A stretch of DNA of 64,000 nt from Diprion similis. Lineage: Eukaryota > Arthropoda > Insecta > Hymenoptera > Diprionidae. The number at the start of each line of letters is the position of its first letter. Position 1 is the stretch's first letter. Shown here piece after piece: positions 1-13,261 of this stretch. Under the pieces are notes generated by a model that made no database searches, had not been told where the DNA came from, and saw only the letters and a list, made by a program, of their open reading frames with translations. The DNA lies in assembly GCF_021155765.1 (NCBI RefSeq), contig NC_060115.1, forward strand, positions 8,660,493-8,724,492, given 5' to 3'. The translations under genes were made by a program, and so were the position numbers.

Positions 1-103
1 GCTCGGGGTTTGCTTAACTCGAGGTTAACTTGAGATTAACTCACTTAGAAGGAGTTGCCTCGCGGCCTGACATAGCTTCAGGCCTCTATTAGCCAAGCAT
101 TGC

Positions 104-153
104 TATTAGTATTAGTATTAGTATTAGTATTAGTATTAGTATTAGTATTAGTA
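104..153. repeat. ATTAGT hexanucleotide microsatellite
   Basis: About eight perfect ATTAGT units in tandem, in noncoding sequence at the window edge. Confidence 0.9.
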
Positions 154-1095
154 GCTACACCCCGGCATTAGTATTACTCGTATATAGACGTGCAGCATTA
201 GTCGACCCTTAGGATAGCGGCAGAACGCGTTACGCTCCCGCGGATTTACCCGCTGTTATAATTCATACGTCATACTCGACGGGAGGAAAGCTCCGTCTCT
301 ATGTAACAGACATTCCCTGGGTATGGGTTACGCGTTTACGCATAGGTGTGTATGGTACCTGCCACCATTTCACGACCATGAAGAGATTACTGTCCGTCTA
401 TGCTCATTCCGGTCCGCCTTCACCCTCTCGGCTTGATCACTCTCCCCGATGAACACTGTCAACACGATTACTCGCCCGGGTGTTGTAACGTAAAAATTTT
501 TAACTACTCGGAGAGAAATTTATGGTTTTTTGGTTACCATACTGTGGGATTGAAATTTTTCTTAAAGCAGAACAATTGACGACACGTGAGAAGGTGGCGG
601 GTTACGAGCTTCGTGACGTGACATATGATCTAAAATATTAATACAACTGAAATCGACTAGAGCAACCCCTTAATTAATATTGACAAACCGAAAGACCGTA
701 AAGTCATTCGACGCATATTTTCGCTTCTTGATGGTCTTTTTCAATTAATTTTGTTATTCATTAGTCAATGAAGATAAACAAATCATACAAGACTCTCTTT
801 GGTAAACAATGGCATATATTGGCACTTCCGATTTTCCTATCGTCATTCAAAAAGATAACGAATCGCGTGCTATGTCAGTAATGAATAATGCAAGGAAATG
901 ATTTTAAAGTCCATGGACACGGAATGATCAATTTTGTTTTCAACCAAAAACAATATAAGCACACACAATTCTTTTCTATTGAACTTCAGTGCGAATTGTT
1001 ACTTTACTTGAAATTATTAAAAACTAATGATAATACTAGGAGTCATTTTTTTATCCAGTTATAAATTGAAAATTGTAAAACGAGTTGCGTCACAA

Positions 1096-1132
1096 GGGGA
1101 GGGGGAGGGGGGAGGGGGAGGGGGAGGGGGGC
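1096..1132. repeat. G-rich GGGGGA simple repeat
   Basis: Runs of four to six G separated by single A. The plus strand could form a G-quadruplex, which is inference from the pattern. Confidence 0.85.
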
Positions 1133-4100
1133 TATAAAATAACCTAGAGGGTTACTATTACTTTTGAGTGTCTTATTACTTATATACTATTACTTTGAGC
1201 GTATCATTAATTTTCAGTATACATAACAAGTGTATAAAAAAATAAACTCACTGTATAAATCCAATAACATTTTCAAATATAAAATTGAATGCAACAAGTC
1301 ATTTAGTGACAATGACAATATTTTCGATTATTTAATAAGACTTGCTTTCTAATTTTATTTGTAAAATTAAACCGGGCTCTTGTTTGCTTTAAATTTTACA
1401 AGTCGTTGAACGAATGATGTAACATTATACTGTTCTTGGAGAATTGACGATTTTTTAACGTATAATCGACGCTTCGAAGCACTCGGAAAAAAATAATTAA
1501 TCATTCGAATATATGTGTAACGATATCGAAAAATTTCGTATCTGCGAAAAAGCACCGCTCTCAATTTTTCCGATCCAGTAGTCCTTCTTTTTAAACTTCT
1601 GAGCCACACGACAAAGTGAATGTTTTACAAGTTTTTGCGTTATTCCTAACATTTTTTTTTTGGTCAAATCACTTTCTTTTTTCTTTTTTTTTTTGGCGCA
1701 GCATATTCCGTTCTCTTACGAAACTAAAAACCACTAGCGTAAACCGCAACGTGTAGCTGCGGCGATGCGTGAAAGTTGAAAAGGACAAAAAGGGCCACGT
1801 CGATAATCGCGTGAGGTTCTATACGAAAATCCCTGGGCGACGCGACGCCTTGCAGCCACCCTTGGGTTCGTCGTGCGGAACTCATCGGCCGGCGGAAGGT
1901 GGAGGAAACCGGAGAGCGAGTAAGAAAGACGTCTTCGAACCTCGAACAAATCTCCGATTCAAAGATTACACTTCGAGGATCGGAGATAATTCAGACAGGG
2001 AAAACGTTGATCTTTTTCTCTCTTTTTTTTCCACCTTTTTTGGCACATGAAATTTCTCACAGCGTGAATGGATTTTAAGCGAAACTTTATAAAGTCCCTC
2101 CTTCCATAAAAGCATCGTCAAGATCTCGTGAAGCTATAGGACACCACCGAATATACCGTCTTTATTGTTGTTGTTGTTGTTGATATTGTTATTATCATTA
2201 TTATTTTCGTGCAAATTTCTTTTTTCATTCAAGAACGTTGCGACGTGTTTTCAATTTTTAGCCAAATTTCATTCGCAAGTGAATGAAATTTCCTTCCAAG
2301 AACGGAACACAGGGAAACACCCCAGAACCACCCTTCGAATTTCTTTTTTCAAAGGTGCTTACTCTCCACGCGCCAACTACATAAGGTGTAATATGAAAAT
2401 CTTATTTTATCATTCACGAATAATTCGTATAGGGTGGAATCGGTGTTGAATGCCTCTTACATGTATACCTTCATTTTTGATTACGTCCAAGAAAATTTCT
2501 CTGATTACCCCAACTTTGAAACAGTACCATGAATTTTTTTCAGATTTTTTATTCGACTGGTTAATTATTTTTAAATATTAATATTTTCAAAAACTGTATC
2601 TTCTTTTCGAAACATTTCAAGACCGGGCCAATAATGTGCGATTTTTCTTACTCACTTTTTTTTAACAATAGACGAAAATTACTACATAATGAAATCGGTC
2701 TAGAAATGTTCTAGGTAAAAAATAAAAAGTTTTAAAATATTTCGGAAATTTTCGGACCTTTTACACATGGATTTACTTGACCAAAAAAATCGAAAGTGCC
2801 GAAAAAATGGCCCGCCATGGGTACGTCCTTTAAACATTTAGAACAGTAAATACAGTTTTTGAATATTTTTCGAAAGTTTTGAAAAAAGTCTTTTTCAAAA
2901 TCACTCTCACTTCTTATAAATAATTACCCAGAAGAACGCGGCAGAATAAAAACTCTGTAAAAATTCAGGATTCACTATTTCACAGTTCGGACAGTAGCAG
3001 AAAATTTTGTTAAACAAAGTCAGAAATGGCGAGGATCAAACGTTGGTCAGATTCGCATGGAATTCCCCATATGTATAAATGGGAAGCCTCGTGGCGACTA
3101 CAATGAATAGGAAATCATTGCGCGGCCCTGGATTTTATCGAGGCGTAATGACCGTTGTCTATGACGTATAGATACGTAGATATAGTATATTGCAAATACG
3201 CAATATGCGATCGTCACCGGCGTTCAATACGTTAACGCGTTTCAGCAGACAGGAAGAATAGAATAGAATTAAAATAGAAAAATAGAAAAATAGAAATAGA
3301 AATATAGATAGATATGAGATTGATGTTTCACGTAGCATGAAAACGCTGATAATGAGATACAAAAAACAAAAAAAAAAAAAAAAGAATAAATAAATGAAAT
3401 ATTAGCCTGAAATTCATTGACTTCAACGTTATCCGATTACAAAATCTTTCCGAGCCTAATATGCAATAAACGAAAAACTATGAGTTAGAATAAGAAAAGT
3501 TAAGTCGTTGATAACTTTGAATAGATCGCATTTTTCTTTCCTCAACTGTTTTACACACGAAAATCGTTCGGTTTATTCGATTTTTATCAATCAGGCCTAA
3601 TTTTATTTGTAAATTTGTTTTTAATACTTTATAATTAATTATAACGAAACGTAATTTTGTGTTAGATATGTATAACGTTTTTCTGATCAACTGAGGTGCT
3701 GGGGCAAAAAAAAATCATAAAAATTAAACTGACAGTACATTTTTTACATCGTAATTACGTTATTGGTCCGAAATTAGAAACGATTGAGCCTGTTTAATTT
3801 ATGTTCGTGATATTGTAATTTCAGAATTCTCTTACAAGGCTATATCTTTTTTGATATATTTGTTCAATTTGTGTACTCTCGATCCACATTGAAAAAAAGG
3901 TTCAGGAAAACCAAAAAAAATTGCAAAAATTTGTTGACTAAACGTGGAGTTTTAAATTTTCTGATATATAAAAAAAAGAAAATATGTAGTTGAATGTATA
4001 AACACATGAACATAGCTGTACGTGATATTATATCGTATGCATTGAGTGTATGTAAAATATCTTTCACAGATTCGAAATGAAGTAAAAGTAAAAATAAAGA

Positions 4101-4206
4101 ATGAAGATAAAACAGAGAAAAAAAAGTCTAACAAGTAAAAAATAAAAATAAAACAAATAAACTAAAAAGGAGCAGGTTAAACTGAAGAAAAAGAAACGTT
4201 ATAAAA

Positions 4207-4238
<32 letters not shown>

Positions 4239-5015
4239 AACGGAGCAAGAAAGGTAAATAAAAATGCGTGCAGGAAGAAAGGGAGAGGTAAAAAAGGAAA
4301 AAGCTCAAGAGCCGAAGACTGGGATGCCGCAGGAGATTAATGTCTCCTTCACGACGTCCGCGGAGTTGCTTCCCTGGGTAGTTTTTTGATTAATTGTTAA
4401 GATACGTCACTGAATGCTCGCTACTTCGGCGAAGAGTACCTCATATCCCCTCCCGTTATATATAACCAAGAATTTTTCTCATCCTGCCTCATTAAGGCTG
4501 CATCTTCTTCGCTCCTGCCTAAGCGGGAAGGATTTTTATGAATTAGCCGAAGAAAATTTCTCACTCCCCTCATTCCTTCGTACCAAGTTTTTATATCAAG
4601 TTAACGTCGTCAACTTTTCCGAAAATTTTCTTCTTTCACCTTTCGTTTCATTTTATTTGTTTTATCTTTTCTTCTTCGTTATCCTTTCGCATCATGTGAT
4701 TAATCAAAGTTAAAAATTTTTATAAATTTCTGAGAACTCGGTTCTGGTACTCGTATTATTATTATTATTGTTATTGTTATTATTATTATTATTATATGTA
4801 TATTGTATGATTATACACTGTGCAAAAATAATAAACCGCAATCAACAAATATAATTCCAACTAATTTACTAACTTCTTCCTTTTCTACATAATATTATAA
4901 GTAATGCCTATTATTCATCGAGTTGAATCATTCTATTTTGTACAATATGTACAATTCATGAATACACAACAAGTGAAACGGGTGTGAATAAAAATTTCTC
5001 TCCGCATATTGATGT

Positions 5016-5020
<5 letters not shown>

Positions 5021-5070
<50 letters not shown>
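5021..5070. repeat. TA dinucleotide microsatellite
   Basis: About 25 uninterrupted TA units, followed by CACTAGGGTGG. Confidence 0.9.
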
Positions 5071-5073
<3 letters not shown>

Positions 5074-5122
5074 TAGGGTGGTCGTTAAATGATTTTTTTG
5101 GAATTTCAATGTTGATATGCTA

Positions 5123-5362
5123 CGAACAACAATTATCAATATTCATATCACCCAAAAATTATTAACAAATTGTTCAAACAAATAATTACTGAATAATCAT
5201 AAGAAAATTGTGAAAAATTCACGAGCATTCAGAAAATTGCACACATTTGATTCGTATAAGAAAAAAAGAGCCGACCAATAAATTATCGAATAATTATTTG
5301 TTTAAATAATTCGTTAATGACTCTGGGGGGATATTATTATTGATAATTGTTGATCATACAAT
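5123..5362. repeat. Imperfect inverted repeat (old foldback)
   Basis: AACAACAATTATCAATA near 5125 pairs with TATTGATAATTGTTGATC near 5336, and CAAACAAATAATTACTGAATAAT pairs with the complement around 5285-5310 (longer matches broken by mismatches). Arms about 75 bp, AT-rich, no coding capacity. Confidence 0.45.
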
Positions 5363-6713
5363 ACCAAATGTTTTTGAATTTTTTCAGACTTTTATTGAAT
5401 CGCGAAGTTCAAAAACTCTAATCGAATACAATTTTCAGCTGAAAAGCGTCCAACGTATGTACATCCTTAAATGAAAGATAAAATACGACCATAGCGTCAA
5501 TGAGAGCACGTGAGCGTTTAGCAAGTGAGCCGCGTTAACAGAAAATTGTAATAATAAGCAGGCCTCGATATTCCATTTTGAAAAAATCAAATTTCCATAA
5601 TTCTTTGGTATTAAAATCGATTTTTAACAACTTTGTGCACAGGTGTGATTTTTCAGATTATTTTTTCCATAATCCTGATGAAATTTCCAATCGAAAAACC
5701 GCTGTGAATAGGCGAGATCCTGGAAATCGTAAAATTCCATATTTTTCTAATTAAAAAAAAAGACTCAAAATAAAAATCTGTAAAAAATTATAGAAATATT
5801 TTTTCTAGATTTGAAGCCGATCGATGACCATCTATCACGACGTTACCTCCTAATACACACATCCATACTGATGAAAATAAATTCAGATATAAATTGTCGA
5901 TTGATGAGGGAGAGAAATTTTTATTCACATCGTTCTCATTATGCATGATTATTTATTGATTTATTTCGATGTGTTTTTTTTTTTTTATTCCTCATTCATA
6001 AGTTCGTTCATATTTATTAGTGATATTGGACTGTCGAGTCGAATTACCTGACGGGCAACTCGTCTCGACGCACGTACGTACGTTGGTTGCTGCTGGTCAT
6101 CTTTGTCCCCCTCCAACGGTGGATGACAGTCCTCTTGACAGGCTCGTGACATTTGTGGCGAGCTCTTCGCTATATACGCATCTAATTATTGTCCGGCATA
6201 GCTATACGAATTGCGCCGCGAATCGATAACGGGTGTTTGCACGGTACCTACGAACGAACCCGTAAATAGCTCTCCGAGCGACGAAAATTGTTTGAAAATC
6301 ACGTGTAAGACTTATTCCCGAATTAAAATAAGTACCTACGTATGTGTAATAAATAATTCTCGCATACGTATCCGTTGTAGAAAAAAAAAAGAAAGAAAGA
6401 AAGAAAGATTTTTTTACTAAAATTTTATTCCAATACGAAAACTAGTCAGTTATTATCATTATTATTATTTTCCCTTTATGATATATATCTATCATGTATC
6501 CATATCGAAGAATCGACGAGGTGTTAATTTTAACATATTGATCAGTAACGAATACCGAAAAAAGTATTACACATCGTTACAGTTCATTGGACTTCACACT
6601 GGATACACACAGTACATATAGGTAATATTCTGTACAAAATTCCCATCGACGGTATAAAATTCTGCATAAACGTACACATAACATATATATACAGTCTAGG
6701 TTTTTTTAATCCC

Positions 6714-6856
6714 TTCTCTTACTACCTCTCGAATTTCCCAATTGCAACAGAAAATGAGGAAAAACCATATTTTGTGTATATATATGTATATATAAAACCT
6801 ATTTTTTTTTTTTTCATTTTCTGTTGCAATTGGAAAATCGAGAGGTAGCAAGAGAA
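6714..6856. repeat. Compact hairpin: 44-bp inverted repeat, 56-bp AT loop
   Basis: Left arm 6714-6757 and right arm 6814-6856 are complementary except for two mismatches and one single-base indel (CCAATTGCAACAGAAAATGA against its exact complement next to the loop). The loop is T-rich and TA-rich. It could be a MITE remnant, a palindrome from a small insertion, or the source of a hairpin RNA. Confidence 0.7.
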
Positions 6857-8139
6857 TGTTATAAAAATCTGAGCTTTAATATTTTTTTCAAACACACGCG
6901 AATACTTATTTTAAAATACAATGAACCACTTGATATGTATATACATATATACTCAAACGAATATATAGATACGTATGGAAAACTCTTGCTACATTATTCA
7001 TCGCAGCTTTAGGTGAAATAATCGTGAATAACCGTGGCAGCGTGAATATTAAGTAAAGCAGAGCAGCGATGTTTTTGAAAATCTATACATACACGTGTAT
7101 AAGTGTAAAGAGTAGATGGTATGTATTAGGTGATCGGAAATTTGTTGAAAATCTGCAAAATTCAGTCTAAAGCTTTAAACGCGGTTACGAACTCAAGTTT
7201 ATTTTATCCACCCGAACCGCTCAGCGTCTGACCTCACTCTGGCATTTTCACTGCGGCTTGACCCGAAGATGATAAAACTGTTTTTTCAGTGATCTGAATG
7301 AAAATATTTTGAAGCAATTTATTTCATCAAAATTATGTATAATTGATAAGAAAAGATTTGACGATTTATTATAGCCAAATTATTTAGCGATTATTATATA
7401 TCTATTTATAAATGAGGATAAAATTGAAACGCCGCCCGCAGGGATTCGAATTCCGTTACAAATGTCAGAGCATTCTACATGATACATCCGCACGCAGCCA
7501 ACCGTCGGAAACTGAATCGAGGACTGTGTATTATAACTGCAATGAAGTCAAATATAATAGAAGGAAGGAGCGAGAAGTGTCGGATGGATATTTTTAGCTT
7601 GATAGGTAGGTGGAAGCCGATCGTTGTTGGAAACCACCGCGTTGTAGGTGCTGCTATCGAGCCGCAGGGCTTTGTCTAACTTTAATTGAAAATATTGGAA
7701 TAAATTTTCCCTGCCTATAGATTGTTGTGTAAATAGAAAGGATGGATATCGATGTGCCTGTATAGTTAGTCTCTGTTGGACAAGCCTCGCCGCTTCCGTT
7801 GATCACTTATTAAATATAGTACATATAAATATATATTGTTCTACGCTGTGCATTTAAAACAAAGTTAGATAACATGTCGACGATTTATATTGTTTTGTCG
7901 CATACAGATATATATACATATGTGTATATATGGTTCAAAAAAATGTGTCGCGGTTCGTCAGTCACCTTCTCTTGATTGATGCGTAAACTATATAGCCATA
8001 CTACAACAGTTCACTTCCTATATTCAATTCGAGTCTCGATTCCTATTGTCGTTACATTTCAATCAAGCTCGGTGTGCAGCTTTCGCTGCATATCTCGTCC
8101 CGAACGGTCTAAATTCTCTGTAATATCGGGAATGCACAG

Positions 8140-8776
8140 TAGGATGTCCCTTGTTTAAGGTGTTGACGAATTTTTGCCGCTCCACCCCCCAAATCAACTT
8201 CAAATAATTAGAAAACAATTACCTAATTTTTTTCAGATTTTTACTTCAACTCTGAGATAGTTCACCTAGTGGTCGAAGTTTCTTATGGAAATAACATGGG
8301 AAAAACTTTTTTTCTCAGTATATATTTTATTCTAAAAGTAATAATATTAAAAAAAAATTTTAACTGTGAGGTTTTAGTCGGCATTAGTGCTACTGTCTGG
8401 GAAAAAATTCACACAATCATACCACGCAATCTCGACGAATTGCACACCCTCGAAATCTGACTTTTTTTTTACATTATTTAGAGGAAGTGCAATTCGTCTA
8501 GATTTGCTGGTATCGTGACGTAAATTTTTCTACAGATAGTAGCACTAACGCCCACTAAAACCTCGCAGTTACAGATTAAAAAAAAATATTATTACTCTTG
8601 CAACAAAATATATACCGAGGAAACAAGTTTTTCCCATGTCATTTCCATAAGAAACTTTGATCAGAAAGCGAACTATCCCAGAGTTGAGGTAGAAATCTGA
8701 AAAAATTAGTCAATTGTTTTCGAATTATTTGAAGTAGATTTGGGGTGCGAGGCGGTAAAAATTCGTCAACACCCTA
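8140..8776. mobile_element. hAT-like nonautonomous foldback element with 8-bp target duplication
   Basis: Almost the whole 637 bp is one inverted repeat: arms of about 290 bp (8158-8445 and 8489-8774) pair around a ~43-bp centre. Examples are AGGTGTTGACGAATTTTT against AAAAATTCGTCAACACC, and CGACGAATTGCAC against GTGCAATTCGTC. The ends are TAGGATGTCC (left) and TAGGGTGTTG (right, reversed). They are flanked by the perfect direct repeat ATGCACAG (8132-8139 and 8777-8784), which fits the hAT target pattern nTnnnnAn. No transposase is encoded. The copy is noncoding, and the arms are diverged, so it is not new. Confidence 0.75.
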
Positions 8777-9244
8777 ATGCACAGTTTTTCGCATTATACG
8801 CGGCATCAAGACCTCGACGAAGAGAGAAGCCCGGCAACAAGTTTGTCGAGGTAACGTGTTTGCTGATAATTGAATTCAATGCCACTCAATTTCTCCAATT
8901 CGCCAATTCGTTTTTCCTTTCGACAAAAATATCGACGATCCTTGAATTCGAGTCCTGCCTCATTGCGAATTTTCCGTTATAACGCGGAACGTAGGACAGA
9001 ATTGTACTGAAACGAGTGTGACCGAATTGATAGCGGAATTCAGTTTGTATTTTGTAAACGCTCGGCTTGACGCGGAAGGCGGGAAAAGGGTGAGTGGCAA
9101 TTGGTATACGCGCGATGATTGCGCCTACTGTGGTGTAAATATTTCCAGTAACGGGTGTCCGGAATAAGTATATACGATGAAAATATATTTCAAATTTGAA
9201 TGAAGGCTGAATTTTGTCTTTGTGTTTAATCTGTATTCCATTTT

Positions 9245-9247
<3 letters not shown>

Positions 9248-9290
<43 letters not shown>

Positions 9291-9318
9291 AAAGAGAAAG
9301 AGAGCGACAGAGAGAGAG
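9248..9318. repeat. AT microsatellite followed by GA-rich repeat
   Basis: About 20 AT units, then an AAAGAGAGAG tract. Simple sequence, noncoding. Confidence 0.85.
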
Positions 9319-11629
9319 ACCTAACGACGATTTTCATATTAAAGCTTTATATCCGACGCTACTAATTCCTTTTATTCAGCTCAAGTTTAAACCGATTTTT
9401 TCCCCTTTCTATAAGGTTTTTTCAGGGAATTATATTTTTCATAAAATCTTCCCCTTATTATCGTTCTGATAATTCCACTCGAGTCACCGTTCAACCTCTG
9501 CAGAACTTGCGAGCAGACGCGACGATTATCGGAGTCGATGATTCAATTTCACGTTGCAAATTGTTCGCGCCGGAAGCTCATATCCGGGCACTTCCGGTTC
9601 CCCTGTTCCCGCCCCCTGACGCAGATGAGCGGTGAACTGACTTCCGTTCTCTGCCCAGCTCTACAACCCTCCTGAAAGCTCTGTCTAGCTTCGTGCACTT
9701 CACCTGCGTGATTTGCGCTCTCCGATTAAAAAGTTTCGACAGTTTTTTTTTTCTTTTTTGGTTTTTTTTTTCTTTTTTTCTTTTCTTGTTGTTCGGATTT
9801 TTTGTTTTTTTTTTATCCGCACGACTGTATTCCAAGAAATTAATACAGAATATGATTTGTCAGAAAGTAAGTGAATGAATTATTTAACAAACGTTCTTCT
9901 CTGCACTTGAGTGATTATAATTATGCAAGCTACAAAATTTCACGACACGTCGTCTGAACCTAAGCGCGATTATACTTGTTATCTTTGCCACGAGACACGT
10001 ATTTCCTCGATGTGGCTCGACAAGTGTACTAAAAATTAGATCACTTAACACCCAGCCTGTAATAATATCCTTCAACTTGTTTCGTCGTGTATAAATTTTA
10101 AATCTCATTGCCGTGCGTCAATATAGCATCGAAACTGCGCTTCGTTTCTGTATCGTATCTGTTGATCTGTTATTCCCATGTATAAATGATAATTGAATAA
10201 AAAATTTTATCAATATAAATGTAATGTAAGAAATATTGACTAAAAGTAAAAAAAAATTAAAAAATTTTTCCTCCACTGAAATCGATTTGGGAATTAAATT
10301 ATCTCCGTAAGAATATTTTATTCCCTCTGATAGTTACAATTTTCTATCTACCCCGAAAAAAAAATGACTGAATTACTTTGACGGTATATTTTTTTCTTTA
10401 TTTTTACCAACAAACAAGTAAAAACCCTAAATTTAACCGAAATATCGCGGTTCGAGAAATTTTTTTTTTTTCTCCCAAACAGTTCCGAAAAGTTCTGTAA
10501 TCCAAATACTAAAAGTCAAATATGAACATTTTCTCTCTGGTAAAATTTCGCGTCTCGTTTGTAGGATGACTCACGTATATTACACGCACTGTCTGAAATC
10601 AAAGTGAACAAGCGAATAATTCCATTCGACTGTTTTATTGACCGATTGTAATTATTATCAACCGAAGAATAAATTGCAATATTTGATAAAAATTGTGAAA
10701 TCAATTTGATAGACGATCAACTGTTGGAGATTTTAAGCTTGATAATCGGCGGGAGTAAACACCGCGTGTTAAAACGCTGTAAATAGAATTGTGCAGTGAT
10801 GCAAAAAGCATCTTCCTACAGGCGTGGCGTGTACCTACGTGTCTCGATCTATGCTAAAAAGATTTCCGTCGCTGAGCAAGCAGTTCGCGATGGGGGGGAG
10901 AAGAGACGTGTTAATTCGCAAAGATAGATGCCGAGGTTACATATTACCGCGTCCCGGACAATTTTGCGAATTCGTGTCCCAGCTTTTGGCGCCCGTCGCT
11001 GCTCCCGAAGAGAGGCCTGGAGGACAGTGTGAAGCATACAAGAAGAGGTAGGAAAACTCGGGTGAATAAGTCGCGGTGAAAGAGGACTTGAGGAATGAGA
11101 AAAGGGAGAAAGTAGGAAGAGTAAGAAAAAAAAAGAGAAAAAAAAAGACAAGCGGTGAACACTTCGATCGCGGAATCCATTACAAAAATCTGCATTCCAA
11201 AACAGCCTAGAAAATACGACGGATGTGAGTTTTGAACGAGCGATTCAAACGCCAAGAGGGGGGAAGAAATCATCTCTCAAACTTGTTGTGCGGAAAGAGT
11301 GAATCGAATTCTTTTTCACCGTCAACAAAGCCAAAACTCGTTCCTCTCGTGACGAGCTACCGATTTCAAAACGAATTTAACATTTTACTTACCATAAGTT
11401 GTAAGGGACAAAATATAAAGGGGGGAAAGGAAAGAAGGAAAAGGAAAAGAGCGCTTTTTCATTCATACTTTGGTAAATTACGAACTTCGTTCATTTCTGC
11501 AGTAAAAAAAAAAATAAAAAAACTGTAAAAATGATTTGCTCAAATTATACGCTTCTTTTTTTTTTCTTTTTTACTTTCTTTGGTAATTATATGCCTTTGT
11601 ATAAACGTATATGTTTTTGTTTTTCCAGT

Positions 11630-11872
11630 TGGCACGAGGTGATATCAGTGCTTACCGAGGTATAAAAAACAAACATGAAGAAACACCCTTAAAGCGAAAC
11701 AAGACCGACGTGAGTGTGGATCGAAGTTCGGAAGAGAGAAAGAGAGGAGAGAGAGAGAGAGAGAGCGAAAGAGAAAGAAAGAGAGCAGCGACTGCTAAAA
11801 ATTCAAAGAGGCGAAAAATTCGAAGGAATAAATTGAAAGTTTGCGTGGGAGAAAGGAAAAAACGAAAAAACC
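11630..11872 (+). other. Possible upstream exon of the otopetrin gene (weak)
   Basis: A polypyrimidine tract and CAG acceptor end at 11629 and a good donor (CCAC|GTGAGT) follows at 11873. The frame is open throughout (Glu/Arg/Lys-rich, from a GAGAGA microsatellite), and its phase (one base left over) fits the otopetrin exon at 13227. There is no ATG in this frame, and the composition is that of a simple repeat, so a 5'UTR exon or chance is more likely than coding. Confidence 0.15.
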
Positions 11873-13261
11873 CACGTGAGTTTCTGGTTGACTCGGAAGT
11901 GACACAAAAGTTTTCACCGCACTTCGTATTGTCACTGGATAAACTTTGGATATTGTTCAAGTAACGATTCCTCGCCTGCCTTAAGTATATACATATACAT
12001 ACATACATTATATAACGCCAACTTTACGAAAGCGCGAAAAAAAGAAGGAAAAGATTCGCGCGAAACGTCGTTTGAAATTTGGATGGGCTAAAAAAAAAAG
12101 AGGAAAAATACATATATAAATATTCGAAAAAATATATACATATATATATATATATATTTCAATCCACGCTTAATCCGCTTTGATCCCTGGGAAAGGATTT
12201 GCGAATCTGCAAATAACGAGGGGGAATTCCTACAGTCGAACCGACCAAGAAAATACCGCACACAGCATTGACGTAAGCAATTTTTCTTATTTATTCGTTC
12301 GTCGATTTTTTGTTTCGTTTATTTTACTCCGTTTTATACATTCAGATATATCGATCGACTCACCGTTTATGCAGGCAAGTTTCATGCCCCAAATTTTAGA
12401 CGCATGGGAATAATAAATTGTAAAAATTTCACATTTCATAAATAAAAAGCGTGAGATTCAATTTCGTATACAATGTATCAAGATTGATAAGCTTGCAATA
12501 TTATCTATACATAAAAATATAAAATGATTAAATAAATAGAACAAAATGACTCAAATTAAAGTAAAATACAAAGGACTAGAATTGCTGTTAATAAAACTTC
12601 AGAGCACGAATTTGGAGAAGTCTTATTTCTCTGATCGAAGTCAGAAATAACGATGTTGTTCAAAATTCCGGCATCATTGGATTATCGTTCAATTATCACA
12701 CTACTGTAGTACGTAAATAACTCTACGATAAACAACAGTCTTCAGACAAGTGGGTGATACTCGATATTCCCAAGTCCACAAGAGCATGTCTTTATACACA
12801 TACTTTGGAAGCAATGTTTAATGCCATTGGCTCGTTTCAATCGCTAACTTGGTGTCAGTCATTCGTACGGATACTAATCAAACGTATTGATTGGTCAAAC
12901 AGAGCCTGAAATATTAACGCGCTACGAATCACGCGGGCCAAATTTTTCGCGATAATCCGTGTTAAAGAGAATAGAGCACACAGCCCCATATATATATATA
13001 TATACAATAACGTTGTGTACAAAATAAAAATAATTATCAGGTTCACAGTTCGGTGCATAGGAGCACAAATATTGATAAAAGTTGTGATCTTTTGAACGAA
13101 TTTCAACAAGCCGCAGGTCATTTCGCGCTGTTAAAAAAAAAGATTGTTGTCGTTCCTCTTACGGTGATATTTATCAAAAGACACCGAGATGTTAAAGAAT
13201 AAAAAAAATGTTTCTTCTCCCTACAGATCTTCGAGAGTTTCTGAGTAACTCTTTTTCGAAG

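Larger units (their letters stand above)
4982..5930. repeat. Widely spaced 20-bp inverted pair around a TA microsatellite region
   Basis: GTGAATAAAAATTTCTCTCC at about 4984-5003 occurs as its perfect reverse complement at about 5909-5928. They enclose the TA repeat and the imperfect inverted repeat at 5123-5362. These may be the termini of a ~945-bp element; no target duplication was recognised. Confidence 0.35.
1..8130. other. Intergenic or distal 5' flank, no gene recognised
   Basis: AT-rich with many homopolymers. Short frames here show no domain or splice support. A slightly GC-richer island at about 1740-1960 and another at 7420-7680 carry open frames, without any recognisable protein. 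The inverted repeats and microsatellites are listed separately. A distant promoter of the otopetrin gene could lie here. Confidence 0.6.
8785..13226. other. Otopetrin 5' flank, no coding exon established
   Basis: Contains AT and GA microsatellites, T-rich runs at 9740-9815, a GC-richer stretch at 10800-11040, and possible donor sites (AAGG|GTGAGT near 9090). The otopetrin coding exon begins with an acceptor, so its 5'UTR exon or exons should be in this stretch or further upstream; I cannot place them firmly. Confidence 0.5.

Noticed and set aside
104-153. ATTAGT repeat considered as a telomeric or CRISPR-like array
   Set aside because: Not the insect TTAGG unit, no spacers, and only about eight units; an ordinary microsatellite.
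11652-12008. 118-codon minus-strand frame with a Leu-Ser run
   Set aside because: The run comes from a GA microsatellite; not a transmembrane protein.
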